The notes under the pieces: generated by a model
Seen by the model: only the letters and a program-made list of their open reading frames with translations
What the model was told of the DNA's origin: nothing
Database searches by the model: none
Made by a program: the position numbers and the translations under genes
Source: Prochlorococcus sp. AG-347-M23
GTDB taxonomy: Bacteria; Cyanobacteriota; Cyanobacteriia; PCC-6307; Cyanobiaceae
DNA length: 64,000 nucleotides
Assembly (NCBI GenBank): GCA_003278855.1
Contig: QCCU01000003.1
Coordinates: forward strand, 1-64,000
Direction of reading: 5' to 3'
Shown: piece after piece, positions 17,732 to 27,780 of the stretch
Position numbering within the stretch: position 1 is the first letter of the stretch
How the letters are laid out: every line of letters starts with the position of its first letter

Positions 17732-19080
17732 ATTTTGAATTGTTCTTTTACTTCCCAACCTTCCAACTTTCCTGGATTTAATAGCCCTTTAGGATCAAAT
17801 CTTAATTTCGCTTTCACTTGATCTGCATCCACAACTCCGAGACCTCCGCCTTCAACTGTTAAAACATGCGGATTAAAAATAAAAGCACCAAGTTTCTTAC
17901 AATCTTCCATTATTTCATTTAATTCTTCTGCCCCATTCCACTTTAATACAGGCAAAGCTGCTAATCGCGGTGATCCTTGTTGAGAAACTGCCTCTATATG
18001 CCAAAGAACTTTTTTACCCCATTTTTTTCTCAAAAAATTAATTAACCCTAGTTCATTATTAAGTGGCAAAAGCATCTGTAAATACGTCCAATTTTTATCC
18101 CTAGACCTCATATGAAGAGTTGTATGATTCCATACGACTTCAGAAATTCCGTTCACAAGCTTTTCTTCTTCCCCAAGTAGGTTAGATTCAACTTTAAATT
18201 TTTTACAAATTAGCTCGATGGTTTTTATCCCGCCAAGAGTAGATTGAATTAATATCTTGTGACTTCTAGATTTACTTTTAAACCATTTTGGCATTTGATC
18301 TACAATTTCTTCTTCAAGAATTGCTCCTAATTTCAGATTAATTGCTGCGCTAGTAAGAGTTTTTAATATTTCTATTGTTTTTTCAAATTCAATACAGTCG
18401 ATAACTAATGAGTACCATTTACGTTTAATATCAGTAGCAAGTAATAAAGAAGTAATTATTCCATTAGTGCCATAAGCATGATTTAGAGGTTCGGATTCTT
18501 CAGCATCAAATTTTAACAATGCAGGTTTTTCATTCATCGTTACTGCTTCTAAACCTATAAGATTTCCTGGATCTCTTAAAAATCCCCACCTAATGGAACC
18601 AATGCCTCCTGATCCACCTGCAATAAAACCTCCAATTGTTGCAGTTTTCCAAGTACTAGGAAGTAACCTCAATTCCCTCCCATATTTCTCTAATTGTTTA
18701 TTCAAATCTCCCATAACACAGCCAGACTGTACTTTTACAAAGCCTGTATCTGGATTAAATTCCTCTAACTTATTAAATTTACTCATCTGCATTACAACTC
18801 CTTTAAATAATGGGACAGCTTGTCCATAATTACCTGTACCTGAACCCCTTAAAGTAATTGGAATAGATAATTCCCAACAAATTTCTGCTACTTCCTTTAC
18901 CGCATTGTGATCACTAGGTCTTACCACCAAATCAGCAATACATTCGTCTAATTTTTCAGTAAGGATTGGAGAGTAGTTATAAAAATCTTTTGAAAGTCTT
19001 TTTACATCGGATTTATTTTCAATGATCTCCAAGTTTTTGACTTCTCTAAATTTGTCTATAAATTTAAGTTTTGATATCAT
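17728..19080 (-). CDS. GlcD-type FAD-binding oxidoreductase (glycolate/D-lactate oxidase family)
   Basis: The N-terminal FAD_binding_4 domain (about residues 30-215) includes VRPSDHNAVKEVAEICWE, TLRGSGTGNYGQAVP and TIGGFIAGGSGGIGSIRWG. The C-terminal cap domain ends with FDPKGLLNPGKLEGW, the usual GlcD tail. The family oxidises 2-hydroxy acids such as glycolate or D-lactate; photorespiratory glycolate is a plausible substrate in a cyanobacterium, though this is inference. It has 450 residues. Its start is 37 bp from the end of the amidohydrolase gene on the same strand, so co-transcription is likely. Confidence 0.88.
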   Translation of the reverse strand: MISKLKFIDKFREVKNLEIIENKSDVKRLSKDFYNYSPILTEKLDECIADLVVRPSDHNAVKEVAEICWELSIPITLRGSGTGNYGQAVPLFKGVVMQMSKFNKLEEFNPDTGFVKVQSGCVMGDLNKQLEKYGRELRLLPSTWKTATIGGFIAGGSGGIGSIRWGFLRDPGNLIGLEAVTMNEKPALLKFDAEESEPLNHAYGTNGIITSLLLATDIKRKWYSLVIDCIEFEKTIEILKTLTSAAINLKLGAILEEEIVDQMPKWFKSKSRSHKILIQSTLGGIKTIELICKKFKVESNLLGEEEKLVNGISEVVWNHTTLHMRSRDKNWTYLQMLLPLNNELGLINFLRKKWGKKVLWHIEAVSQQGSPRLAALPVLKWNGAEELNEIMEDCKKLGAFIFNPHVLTVEGGGLGVVDADQVKAKLRFDPKGLLNPGKLEGWEVKEQFKI

Positions 19081-19117
19081 TAATAAAAATTTTATGATTT
19101 GTATATAAATTAGCCAA

Positions 19118-20353
19118 TTAGCAATATAAATCGCCGTTTATAAATACTTTTCTCTTTAAATTGCTCGAAAAAACATCTGCCCATCTTTGTGCATCTAAAA
19201 TCACAAAATCAGCAGGACAACCTTTTTTAATTAAACCATCCCATTTTAAATTTAATAATCTGCTTGGAGCTAAAAAAATAGAGGACAGAGTCATTCTCTC
19301 CCAGGGATTTAGTTGAAGCATAGGCATCGAGCAAGACAACGTATAAAAAGGATCAAAATTACCAAATGGGTACCAAGGGTCTTGAACATTATCACTACCA
19401 AGAGATACATCCACATGTGATTTTTGTAATTGCTTTATTGGCGCAACTGGTCTTTTTAATGAAGTAGTTTTATTACTTCGATTGAGCAGCCAAAAATTTG
19501 TTAGGGGTAAGGCAATAACCTTAATATTTTTCTCAGCCATTTTTTCCCCTAAATTTAAAATCTCTCTATTACTTAGAGAAATAAGACTACTCAAATGACT
19601 ACAAGTGATCGGAATACTATTAATATTTAAATTTTCGATTGTTTCTAATAAAACTTTTATTCCCGCTCCAGGTTCAATAATTGATTCATCTATATGCAAA
19701 TCAATTTCTAATTTATGTTTACTCGCAAGAAGAAGCATCTTTGCTAGAAATTTGCTTGTATTTTTTTTATTAAAAGGGGGTACAATAACAGCTCCTAAAA
19801 TGCCTCCATTAGAGGAAAATATTTTTGCCAAATCTTCTCCATCAGTTGTACCCCAGAATTCCAATGGAGCTAGAGCAACGTATTGTAAAGTCAACTCAGA
19901 TGAAATTTTTTTTTGTAATTTAAAAAGTTCAATCCAAATATCAATAGATTGACCTTTGTATGTATCAATATGACTTCTAATGGCACGGTATCCATTTTTT
20001 ATAGCAAGTTTTAATGATTTCTCAACTCTTTCTAGAACCTTATCTGTAGTTCTAGTTTTATGTTCTTCAAGATTTACTGATAATGCTCCTCCATAGTTTG
20101 ATTCCAGATTAGGAAATTCTGCCCATGTAAAAGATTTATCAAAATGCGAATGCGTTTCAACAAATCTTGGGAATAAAATATTTTTTGGTTTTGTAATTTT
20201 ATCTTTTAAAGGCTTTAACTCAGAAACAAATCCATCCTCCCAACTAATGGAAACTGAACATAAATCCTCTACATCGATAATGAGGTTATCTATATCTTCT
20301 ATTAAACAAAGGCTTCTGGGAATAAGAACCTCAGCTGTGCCGGAATTACTCAA
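19118..20353 (-). CDS. cytosine-deaminase-like amidohydrolase
   Basis: A metal-dependent hydrolase of the amidohydrolase superfamily, with metal ligands visible as HSHFD (about residue 67), HIDES, HLSSL and the C-terminal SDNVQDPWYP. The last matches the CodA motif, where DPWYP is typical, so N-isopropylammelide or cytosine deaminase relatives are the nearest group; the true substrate is open. It has 411 residues. The start is TTG at 20353, with no ATG nearby. It probably shares a transcript with the downstream GlcD-like gene. Confidence 0.83.
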   Translation of the reverse strand: MSNSGTAEVLIPRSLCLIEDIDNLIIDVEDLCSVSISWEDGFVSELKPLKDKITKPKNILFPRFVETHSHFDKSFTWAEFPNLESNYGGALSVNLEEHKTRTTDKVLERVEKSLKLAIKNGYRAIRSHIDTYKGQSIDIWIELFKLQKKISSELTLQYVALAPLEFWGTTDGEDLAKIFSSNGGILGAVIVPPFNKKNTSKFLAKMLLLASKHKLEIDLHIDESIIEPGAGIKVLLETIENLNINSIPITCSHLSSLISLSNREILNLGEKMAEKNIKVIALPLTNFWLLNRSNKTTSLKRPVAPIKQLQKSHVDVSLGSDNVQDPWYPFGNFDPFYTLSCSMPMLQLNPWERMTLSSIFLAPSRLLNLKWDGLIKKGCPADFVILDAQRWADVFSSNLKRKVFINGDLYC

Positions 20354-20481
20354 ATTTTTAAATTTTCTTCTATTTTAAATCATAAGAAAACTTTGCTGAT
20401 TTAGAAAATAATTCAAATTTCTCTAAAAGATAAAAATAACTATGAAAAATTACCCTTGAGTTGTTAAATTTATAAATGTGA

Positions 20482-20555
20482 GGCGGGCGTCGCCAAGTGG
20501 TTAAGGCAGCGGCTTGTGGCGCCGCTATTCGGGGGTTCGAATCCCCTCGCTCGCC
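20482..20555 (+). tRNA. tRNA-His (anticodon GTG)
   Basis: Acceptor GCGGGCG (20483-20489) pairs with CGCTCGC (20548-20554). The extra G at -1 (20482) faces C73 (20555), the histidine tRNA identity element. The anticodon loop is TTGTGGC, giving GTG. The T-arm is GGGGGTTCGAATCCCCT. No CCA is encoded. It lies 72 bp upstream of miaB. Confidence 0.96.
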
Positions 20556-20627
20556 CTCAAAAATATTGCAACAAAATTGTTTAACTTGTAATTTTGAATT
20601 AAAGAATCATAAAAAATTCCTAGCAAA

Positions 20628-22022
20628 GTGCTAACAAAAACAAAATCAGACGAAAAAAAAATTCAAAAGTATTCAACTACGGGCAGTTATTGGATAACCA
20701 CATTTGGATGCCAAATGAACAAGGCTGATTCTGAGAGAATGGCTGGGACATTAGAGAAAATGGGATACACCAGAGCAGATAATGAATTAAATGCCGATTT
20801 GGTCCTGTACAATACATGCACTATTAGAGATAATGCAGAGCAAAAAGTTTATAGCTTTCTAGGAAGACAAGCAAAAAGAAAGCACAAAACACCTAACTTA
20901 AAACTTGTTGTTGCGGGTTGTCTTGCTCAGCAAGAGGGAGAATCTTTACTAAGAAGAGTTCCAGAACTTGACCTAGTTATGGGCCCTCAACATGTAAATA
21001 ACCTTGAGAATCTTCTGGGGAAAGTTGATTTAGGAAATCAAGTTGCTGCTACAGAAGAAACCTTCATTTCTGAAGATATAACAAGTGCCAGAAGAGAAAG
21101 CTCTATTTGTGGCTGGGTTAATATCATCTATGGATGTAATGAAAGATGTTCATATTGTGTAGTCCCTTCTGTCAGAGGAAAAGAGCAATCAAGATATCCA
21201 AACGCGATAAAAAGTGAGATCCAAAAATTAGCTGATGCTAATTTTAAAGAAATTACTCTTTTGGGTCAGAACATTGATGCTTATGGTAGAGACCTTCCAG
21301 GAACTACAAAGGAGGGGAGAAAAGAGAATACCCTAACTGATCTTTTGTATTATATTCATGATGTTAAAGGAATTCGCAGAATAAGATTTGCTACTAGTCA
21401 TCCAAGATATTTTTCAAAAAGGCTGATTCAAGCTTGTTATGAACTTGATAAAGTTTGTGAACATTTTCATATCCCCTTCCAAAGTGGAAATGATGAAATT
21501 TTAAAGCAAATGTCCAGAGGATATTCTATTAAAAAGTATAAAAATATCATCGAGAACATAAGGTCATTAATGCCAGATGCATCAATCACAGCTGACGCCA
21601 TAGTTGCTTTCCCAGGAGAAACCGAGCAACAATATCAAGATACATTAAAGCTAATATCAGAAATTGGCTTTGATCAGGTGAATACAGCAGCATACTCTCC
21701 AAGACCAAATACGCCTGCAGCAGTTTGGACGAATCAACTTTCGGAAGAGGTAAAAAAAGCTAGATTACAAGGAATTAATGATTTGGTCGAGAAAACTGCT
21801 AGGAGTAGAAACCAAAGATATATCAATAATATTGAAAGCGTTTTAATTGAGGGTTTAAATCCAAAAAACTCCTCTCAAATTATGGGTAGAACTAGAACAA
21901 ATAGATTAACTTTCGTAGAGATTCCCAAAAACATAAACTTTAATTTTTCGTTGGGAGATGAGATAAATGTCAGAATAAATGAAGCAAGACCCTTTTCTTT
22001 AACAGGAGAACTTTCTTTATAA
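20628..22022 (+). CDS. miaB: tRNA-2-methylthio-N6-dimethylallyladenosine synthase
   Basis: MiaB is a radical-SAM methylthiotransferase acting on i6A37 of tRNAs that read U-initial codons. The N-terminal domain has its three cysteines (C28 in TFGCQMN, NTCTIR, AGCLAQ). The radical-SAM cluster motif is CNERCSYC, then [16 protein letters not shown] domain forms the C-terminus. The start is GTG at 20628. It begins a tight plus-strand run with ddl (12 bp away) and the ftsQ-ftsZ genes. Confidence 0.96.
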   Translation: MLTKTKSDEKKIQKYSTTGSYWITTFGCQMNKADSERMAGTLEKMGYTRADNELNADLVLYNTCTIRDNAEQKVYSFLGRQAKRKHKTPNLKLVVAGCLAQQEGESLLRRVPELDLVMGPQHVNNLENLLGKVDLGNQVAATEETFISEDITSARRESSICGWVNIIYGCNERCSYCVVPSVRGKEQSRYPNAIKSEIQKLADANFKEITLLGQNIDAYGRDLPGTTKEGRKENTLTDLLYYIHDVKGIRRIRFATSHPRYFSKRLIQACYELDKVCEHFHIPFQSGNDEILKQMSRGYSIKKYKNIIENIRSLMPDASITADAIVAFPGETEQQYQDTLKLISEIGFDQVNTAAYSPRPNTPAAVWTNQLSEEVKKARLQGINDLVEKTARSRNQRYINNIESVLIEGLNPKNSSQIMGRTRTNRLTFVEIPKNINFNFSLGDEINVRINEARPFSLTGELSL

Positions 22023-22034
22023 ATTTTTTTTTAA

Positions 22035-23102
22035 ATGATCGGGGGAAAGAAAAAATGTATTGGATTAATATTTGGCGGGCATTCCAATGAACATGAAGTA
22101 TCGATATTCTCTGCAAAAACAGTTTTTCAAGCATTTAATGCACAATCAAATAAAGAACGTTTTACAGTTAAAGCCTTTTACATAAACAAATATGGAGATT
22201 GGCTTGATAGTGATATTTCAGAAAAAATCCTAATTGGTGAAATTGAAAACTATAAAACAAAAAAACAAGAAACTTTTAATCAAGAAAAAATCAACTTCCT
22301 TGACGGAATTGAATTTCAAAATATTGATGTTTGGTTTCCTCTTTTACATGGATTTAATGGTGAAGACGGATCAATTCATGGCTTAATTAGATTCACAAAG
22401 AAACCTTTAGTCGGGTGCGGAATTATTGGCTCTGCACTTGGAATGGATAAAATATTGATGAAAACAATTTTCTCAAACCTTAAACTTCCACAAGTTAATT
22501 ATCTAGTTTTTCAAAATGAAGATCTCAACGATAAGCAAGTAAAAAATAAAATAATTAATGAAATTTTAAAAAAATTAAAATTTCCTGTTTTTGTTAAACC
22601 ATCGAACTCTGGATCATCTCTTGGCATCTCCAAAGTCAAAAATGAATCGGAAATATTATTAGCATTAGAAAAGGCTAGGGAAATAGATCCAAGAATCTTA
22701 ATAGAGGAAGGTTTAGATGTAAGGGAGATTGAATGCGGAATAATTGGGAATTCAAAACTCTTAACCTCTGAGATAGGCGAGGTAAATTACGAAAGTGATT
22801 GGTATGATTATGATTCAAAATATCACTCAAATAATAAAATAATTATCCCAGCCGAAATAGATTCTAAAATCACAAAAGAAATTAAAGAAATTGCTATTAA
22901 AAGTTGTAGAGCACTAAATATTTTTGGTTTTGCAAGAGTAGATTTCTTTTTAGAAAAATCCTCAAATAAAATTTTACTAAATGAAATAAATACAATTCCT
23001 GGTTTTACAAAAAACAGTATGTTTCCAATGCTTTGGGAAGCTTCAGGTTTAAAAATTGAACAACTTGTGGCTAAACTGGTAGATATATCTTTAGATTTGT
23101 AA
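22035..23102 (+). CDS. ddl: D-alanine--D-alanine ligase
   Basis: Ddl joins two D-alanines for peptidoglycan precursors. It has the N-terminal GGHSNEHEVS, an ATP-grasp core with VFVKPSNSGSSLGI, and the magnesium-binding FARVDFF plus LLNEINTIPGFT. The length is 355 aa. It precedes a small membrane-protein gene and ftsQ, a standard dcw-type cell wall and division order. Confidence 0.96.
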   Translation: MIGGKKKCIGLIFGGHSNEHEVSIFSAKTVFQAFNAQSNKERFTVKAFYINKYGDWLDSDISEKILIGEIENYKTKKQETFNQEKINFLDGIEFQNIDVWFPLLHGFNGEDGSIHGLIRFTKKPLVGCGIIGSALGMDKILMKTIFSNLKLPQVNYLVFQNEDLNDKQVKNKIINEILKKLKFPVFVKPSNSGSSLGISKVKNESEILLALEKAREIDPRILIEEGLDVREIECGIIGNSKLLTSEIGEVNYESDWYDYDSKYHSNNKIIIPAEIDSKITKEIKEIAIKSCRALNIFGFARVDFFLEKSSNKILLNEINTIPGFTKNSMFPMLWEASGLKIEQLVAKLVDISLDL

Positions 23103-23112
23103 TTTAAATCAA

Positions 23113-23523
23113 ATGTTGCATGGACTACTTTGGTTACCATTACTTTCAATCTTCATTTTATTAACTGCACTTGGATGGTTAGAAAGAAGAAGGCAAAATC
23201 TTTTTAGAAGTTGGGCTAGTGATTCTGAACTGTGCAAGTTGGATAGTTCAGGTGCAGCGTCTTTAAAAAATGGGGAGTTAAAGTGGAGCGCATTTGAAGC
23301 TGGTAAATTTGAAGAAAAAGATTGTTTTACGATCAAGAAACTGGAATTAGTTGAATTAATGGCACTAACTTCAGGTGAAGCTCCTCTAACAAGTGAATCT
23401 CAAGGTAAGTGCAGGTTGAGGTTAGTAGGGGATGGGAAAGAGATGGATGTACCATTTTCAGATGCAGAGCAAGCGAGAGAATGGATGGACCAACTGATGG
23501 AAAAAGCTCGATGTGATTTGTGA
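23113..23523 (+). CDS. small membrane-anchored protein between ddl and ftsQ
   Basis: A 136-residue protein with one N-terminal membrane span (about residues 3-21), then RRRQN and a soluble domain. I do not recognise a named domain. The tail MDVPFSDAEQAREWMDQLMEKARCDL resembles a small PH-like or polar surface domain, but this is weak. The gene fills a 417 bp interval between ddl and ftsQ and overlaps ftsQ by 4 bp, so it is co-translated with a division gene. A role in the cell envelope or division is inference from position. Confidence 0.7.
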   Translation: MLHGLLWLPLLSIFILLTALGWLERRRQNLFRSWASDSELCKLDSSGAASLKNGELKWSAFEAGKFEEKDCFTIKKLELVELMALTSGEAPLTSESQGKCRLRLVGDGKEMDVPFSDAEQAREWMDQLMEKARCDL

Positions 23524-24245
23524 AAAACACAAAAGGAATCAAAAATAGAAGCTTTTTTTTTCTAATTTCATTTTTATTTTTAACAAGCTTGTTAAGCATA
23601 AAAACATTCAAAAAAGTTGATACTCAAGACATTAGGATTTCTGGTAGTGAATTATTTTCGCAGAATGATGTGATAAAAAATTCATCTTTAAATTTTCCTA
23701 TCCGATTAATTTTTGTTGAAACTAATTTGCTAGAAAAAGAGTTGAAGCAAAATTTATCACTCAAGAATGTTTCAGTAAGTAGAGAACTATTTCCTTTTGG
23801 TTTGAAAGTTCATATTAATTCAAGAATTCCAATAGCTTACGGTGAGAGAATATTAAAAGACGAAAAAATATTAGGCTTCATTGATAAAGATGGAATCTTT
23901 ATCAATAAACAAAATTTGGAAGAAAAAAATTTGAATAAATTAACCATATATGTTTTTGGATGGGAAGAAAAATTCAAAAAAATATTATCTGAAATTTTTA
24001 CCACTATGGAGAATTATGAATTAGAAATAGTTAAAATAACTTTTTCATCCGATGGGTTTCTAACTATTGAGGAAAAAGATTTAAAAACGATATTCTTAGG
24101 ATTTAAGCCAAATTTAATCAACTATCAATTACAAATAATCAATAATCTTAAAAATGAATTTAAGAAAAATAGCTTTTCAAAAAAAATAGATAATGTTGAT
24201 CTTACTAATCCAGATAAACCAAAAATAAAAGTGTTCAAACCCTAA
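23520..24245 (+). CDS. ftsQ: cell division protein FtsQ
   Basis: FtsQ is a single-pass divisome protein. It has a short basic cytoplasmic start, one membrane span (about residues 9-28), then a POTRA-like domain: VDTQDIRISGSELFSQNDVIK, followed by VSVSRELFPFGLKVHINSRIPIAYG. At 241 aa it is short but within the cyanobacterial range. The GTG start at 23520 overlaps the upstream stop by 4 bp. A 178 bp leader separates it from ftsZ. Confidence 0.88.
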   Translation: MKNTKGIKNRSFFFLISFLFLTSLLSIKTFKKVDTQDIRISGSELFSQNDVIKNSSLNFPIRLIFVETNLLEKELKQNLSLKNVSVSRELFPFGLKVHINSRIPIAYGERILKDEKILGFIDKDGIFINKQNLEEKNLNKLTIYVFGWEEKFKKILSEIFTTMENYELEIVKITFSSDGFLTIEEKDLKTIFLGFKPNLINYQLQIINNLKNEFKKNSFSKKIDNVDLTNPDKPKIKVFKP

Positions 24246-24423
24246 TATTTGAAAAAGTATTCTGAGTATTTTTTTTTAATTATTGTAGTGTTGATATGGG
24301 TTTTGCATTCAAACAAAATATTTAATAAATAAATATTTTTAGGATTTTCCTCAACAAATTCCTACAGATGAGCTCAGTAAGTCCATAATGCATCCAATAC
24401 TAGTACTAGATTCCTATTAAGAG
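24246..24423 (+). promoter_or_regulatory. ftsZ leader with two palindromes
   Basis: The 178 bp gap before ftsZ is much longer than the other gaps in this division run, so ftsZ probably has its own promoter. TGAGCTCA (24369-24376) and CTAGTACTAG (24400-24409) are perfect palindromes, the second ending 15 bp before the ATG. They could be operator sites or part of a leader structure; no known regulator consensus is claimed. Confidence 0.35.
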
Positions 24424-25533
24424 ATGAGCTTCGGTAACAATCCAAACTTTGATCAATCGAGAGAAATCCTTCCAAGCCAAAGCGCCAAAATAGAAGTTAT
24501 TGGTGTAGGTGGTGGTGGCAGTAATGCAGTCAACAGGATGATCAATAGTGATTTAGAAGGTGTTTCATTTAGAGTCCTCAATACCGATGCGCAAGCCCTA
24601 CTTCAATCCTCGGCAGAGAGTAGAGTACAACTTGGACAAAACCTCACTAGAGGTTTAGGTGCAGGTGGAAATCCAAGTATTGGGCAAAAAGCAGCCGAAG
24701 AATCTAAAGAAGAGCTTCAACAAGCTTTAGAGGGATCTGATTTAGTTTTTATAGCAGCTGGAATGGGAGGAGGAACAGGTACAGGAGCAGCACCTGTTGT
24801 CGCAGAAGTAGCCAAACAAAGTGGGGCTTTAACTGTAGGTATAGTAACCAAACCATTTTCTTTTGAAGGGAAAAGGAGAATGCGTCAAGCAGAGGAGGGG
24901 ATCGCAAGACTAGCTGAAAATGTTGATACTCTTATAGTTATCCCAAATGACCGATTAAAAGACGTTATTGCAGGGGCTCCCCTTCAAGAAGCATTTAGGA
25001 ATGCTGATGATGTTTTAAGGATGGGCGTCAAAGGCATTAGTGACATAATTACTTGCCCAGGATTAGTTAATGTTGATTTTGCAGACGTAAGATCAGTTAT
25101 GACTGAAGCTGGCACTGCTCTTCTAGGAATAGGTATAGGTTCAGGAAGATCTAGAGCTATAGAAGCAGCACAGGCAGCTATTAATAGTCCTTTATTAGAA
25201 GCAGCAAGAATTGATGGAGCCAAAGGCTGCGTTATAAATATAACTGGTGGCAAAGACATGACTTTAGAAGACATGACCTCCGCATCTGAAATTATTTATG
25301 ATGTTGTTGATCAAGAAGCAAATATTATTGTTGGTGCAGTGGTAGATGAAGCAATGGAAGGGGAGATACAAGTTACTGTGATAGCTACAGGATTTGAAAC
25401 AACCCAACCATTAAACCAGCAAAGAATTAAAAATAGATTATCAAATCAACCCTTATATAATTATTCAGAGAATAAAGAATCAGGAGCAAGTATTCCTGAA
25501 TTTTTGAAATTAAGGCAAAATAAAAAGATATAG
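24424..25533 (+). CDS. ftsZ: cell division protein FtsZ
   Basis: FtsZ is the tubulin-like GTPase forming the division ring. The nucleotide-binding motif [10 protein letters not shown], the N-terminal [15 protein letters not shown] and the T7 loop VNVDFADVR are intact. It has 369 residues. The C-terminus after the globular core is short and ends [14 protein letters not shown], a likely conserved tail for membrane-tether binding; ARC6/Ftn2-type protein is encoded at the left edge of the window. Confidence 0.97.
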   Translation: MSFGNNPNFDQSREILPSQSAKIEVIGVGGGGSNAVNRMINSDLEGVSFRVLNTDAQALLQSSAESRVQLGQNLTRGLGAGGNPSIGQKAAEESKEELQQALEGSDLVFIAAGMGGGTGTGAAPVVAEVAKQSGALTVGIVTKPFSFEGKRRMRQAEEGIARLAENVDTLIVIPNDRLKDVIAGAPLQEAFRNADDVLRMGVKGISDIITCPGLVNVDFADVRSVMTEAGTALLGIGIGSGRSRAIEAAQAAINSPLLEAARIDGAKGCVINITGGKDMTLEDMTSASEIIYDVVDQEANIIVGAVVDEAMEGEIQVTVIATGFETTQPLNQQRIKNRLSNQPLYNYSENKESGASIPEFLKLRQNKKI

Positions 25534-25552
25534 GTTAAGAGGTAAAATAGAG

Positions 25553-25648
25553 TGACTCGGTTATCTCGCCTGCCTCAAGCATCCCTTGTGGCTGCTACCT
25601 TCCGGTCCTGACCAGGTTTAGGCGTTAAAACCGCGAAAGGCCGAGTCA
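25553..25648 (-). ncRNA. ffs: signal recognition particle RNA (4.5S type)
   Basis: The minus strand carries the SRP domain IV core, GGTCAGGACCGGAAGG then TAGCAGCCA, which forms the Ffh-binding symmetric loop and GGAA tetraloop. The ends pair as GACTCGG with CCGAGTC (25641-25647 and 25554-25560). About 95 nt total, the small bacterial form without an Alu domain. It lies in the gap between ftsZ and panB and runs opposite to both. Ends are set from the stem and may be off by a few bases. Confidence 0.93.
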
Positions 25649-25694
25649 GAGATATATTAGCAATTCTTGATTAAAAAAGATACATAAATTTATT

Positions 25695-26468
25695 ATGTTA
25701 CCTTCAGAACTAGTAAATTATAAAAAAAAATCTCGCAAAATCATTGTACTTACTGCATGGGACTCCATATCAGGATCTATTGCAGAACAAGCAAATGTTG
25801 ATCTCGTACTAGTAGGAGATTCATTAGCAATGGTCTGCTTAGGTTACAAATCAACATTGCCATTAACTTTAGAAAACATTATTTATCATACTAATGCTGT
25901 TTCAAGAGGATTTAAGAAGAAAATTGAGGAACAACCTTTAGTTGTCTCAGATATGCCTTTTCTGACTTACCAATGTGGTGAGGATAAAGCTGTTGAGTAT
26001 GCAGGAAAAATCATTCAGAGCACTTATGCAAAAGCTGTAAAAGTTGAAGGAGCTGAACCAGAAATACAAAAAGTTATTTCTAGATTAATAAGAATGGGAA
26101 TCCCTGTTATGGGTCATATAGGTCTTACACCACAAAGCTATCTAAATATTGGATTAAAAAAACAAGGAGAAAGCTTAGCAAGCCAAGAAAAAATAAAGAA
26201 AGAGGCTTTAATTCTCGAACAATTAGGATGTTTTTCAATAGTTCTTGAACATATTCCTGATTTGCTTGCTAAGGAAATACAAAATTCTTTAACAATTCCC
26301 ACAATAGGTATCGGCGCAGGTAATTATTGCGATGGGCAAGTAAGAGTTACTGCAGATTTGTTAGGCCTTAATGATGATCAACCCCCATTTTGCCAACCAA
26401 TTATCCAAGGGAAAAAATTATTTAAGGACAAATTAAAAGAATGGGTAGACTCTGAAAGGCTTAGTTAA
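25695..26468 (+). CDS. panB: 3-methyl-2-oxobutanoate hydroxymethyltransferase
   Basis: PanB makes ketopantoate from 2-oxoisovalerate in pantothenate synthesis. The signature LVLVGDSLAMVCLGY, the AVKVEGA site, GHIGLTPQ and TIGIGAGNYCDGQV are all present. It has 257 residues, normal. ilvC, which acts earlier in the valine and 2-oxoisovalerate route, is 4 kb downstream. The end overlaps the convergent HemW-like gene by 8 bp. Confidence 0.95.
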   Translation: MLPSELVNYKKKSRKIIVLTAWDSISGSIAEQANVDLVLVGDSLAMVCLGYKSTLPLTLENIIYHTNAVSRGFKKKIEEQPLVVSDMPFLTYQCGEDKAVEYAGKIIQSTYAKAVKVEGAEPEIQKVISRLIRMGIPVMGHIGLTPQSYLNIGLKKQGESLASQEKIKKEALILEQLGCFSIVLEHIPDLLAKEIQNSLTIPTIGIGAGNYCDGQVRVTADLLGLNDDQPPFCQPIIQGKKLFKDKLKEWVDSERLS

Positions 26469-27684
26469 TCTCATCCCACCACTTAAACATAGAAACAAGA
26501 ACTTGATTGCTTAGTTCCATGCCATTAGGCTCACTTAAAAAGAATCTATCACCTTTTCTTACTAAAACCCCACTTTCAAGAAACCTTCCCCATTCTTCAA
26601 GCAACTTACTAAAGTTGCTTTCAAATTTTTTGTTTTCCCAGTTTTGTTCTTTAAACACTTCTTTGATATCTAAACCCTCTTTGAGTCTTAATCCCAACAT
26701 TATTTTCTCATCAAGTTCTTTATAGACAAACTCCTTATTAGTTAGGGATGAATCTAAATTAAATTTGCATTGTCTAGTTACCCATTCTTTATATTCTTTG
26801 CTAACTCTAGGCCTGCTTAACTTTTCCCCCCAAGGGGAACTAGTGGAACCTTGACCAAAACTCCACCAGCCTAAACCACTCCAATAAACTCTATTATGTC
26901 TCGATTGATGTCGCGGAAGGCAATAGTTTGAGATTTCATATCTTGAATAACCTGAGTTTTTTAAAATTACGTGTGTTGATTCACTGTTTCTAAAAGCTTC
27001 TTCATCACTTGGGAGTTTTAATTTTCCTAAACTCAATAATTTTTTAAAAACAGTACCATTTTCAATATTTAAATCGTAAATAGATAGATGAGGTGGTGAA
27101 AATGTTATTGCTTTTTTTAAGTCATCTTGCCATTCTTTAAATCCACTAAGTGGCAAGTTTTGAATTAAATCTAAACTCCAGCTTTTTATTAACCCAGAAT
27201 CAAATTTTCTCTTCAACCATAAACAAGATTTTTCTGCATCTTCTTTAGAATGACGCCTTCCCGACTTTTGAAGTATCTGATTATTAAAACTTTGTACTCC
27301 TAGACTAAATCTATTTATCCCAGCATTTATGAATCCAAAAAGATCATCTTGAGTAAAACTAGCTGGATCAACCTCCATAGTGATTTCAGCACCATAGTCA
27401 ATTCCATAATTTTCTCTAAAAAGATCAATTAATTCTTTGATTTGGGTTGGATCTAAAATTGATGGAGTGCCACCTCCTATATAAATGGTCGATAGAGGTG
27501 ATTTATGCTTAATTGATAATATTTCTGCATATAAAAATTTCAAATATTCTTGAACAGTTTTGCTTCCATAACCTTTTAAAGCTTCAACTTTGTTTCCTAA
27601 TGGAATAACTGCAAAATCACAATAAAAACACCTTCTGTGGCAAAAAGGAATGTGCACATAAGCACTTCTTGGAAACTTATTCAT
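26461..27684 (-). CDS. HemW-like radical SAM protein (HemN family)
   Basis: The protein has the radical-SAM triad in the HemN-type spacing, C15-x3-C19-x2-C22 (HIPFCHRRCFYCDF), then the GGGTPS glycine motif, EVDPASFT and GVQSFNNQIL. The shorter C-terminal domain and family context fit HemW, a heme chaperone related to but distinct from the coproporphyrinogen III oxidase HemN. It has 407 residues. Annotation as coproporphyrinogen oxidase would be over-specific. Confidence 0.88.
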   Translation of the reverse strand: MNKFPRSAYVHIPFCHRRCFYCDFAVIPLGNKVEALKGYGSKTVQEYLKFLYAEILSIKHKSPLSTIYIGGGTPSILDPTQIKELIDLFRENYGIDYGAEITMEVDPASFTQDDLFGFINAGINRFSLGVQSFNNQILQKSGRRHSKEDAEKSCLWLKRKFDSGLIKSWSLDLIQNLPLSGFKEWQDDLKKAITFSPPHLSIYDLNIENGTVFKKLLSLGKLKLPSDEEAFRNSESTHVILKNSGYSRYEISNYCLPRHQSRHNRVYWSGLGWWSFGQGSTSSPWGEKLSRPRVSKEYKEWVTRQCKFNLDSSLTNKEFVYKELDEKIMLGLRLKEGLDIKEVFKEQNWENKKFESNFSKLLEEWGRFLESGVLVRKGDRFFLSEPNGMELSNQVLVSMFKWWDEIN

Positions 27685-27780
27685 AATATAAATTCATTTT
27701 TAAGCCCCAAACAAGTATTAAGGATCGAAAAAAATAAAATCCTTATTTACTCAATTAATAAATCCTAGTAGATTATAGAT

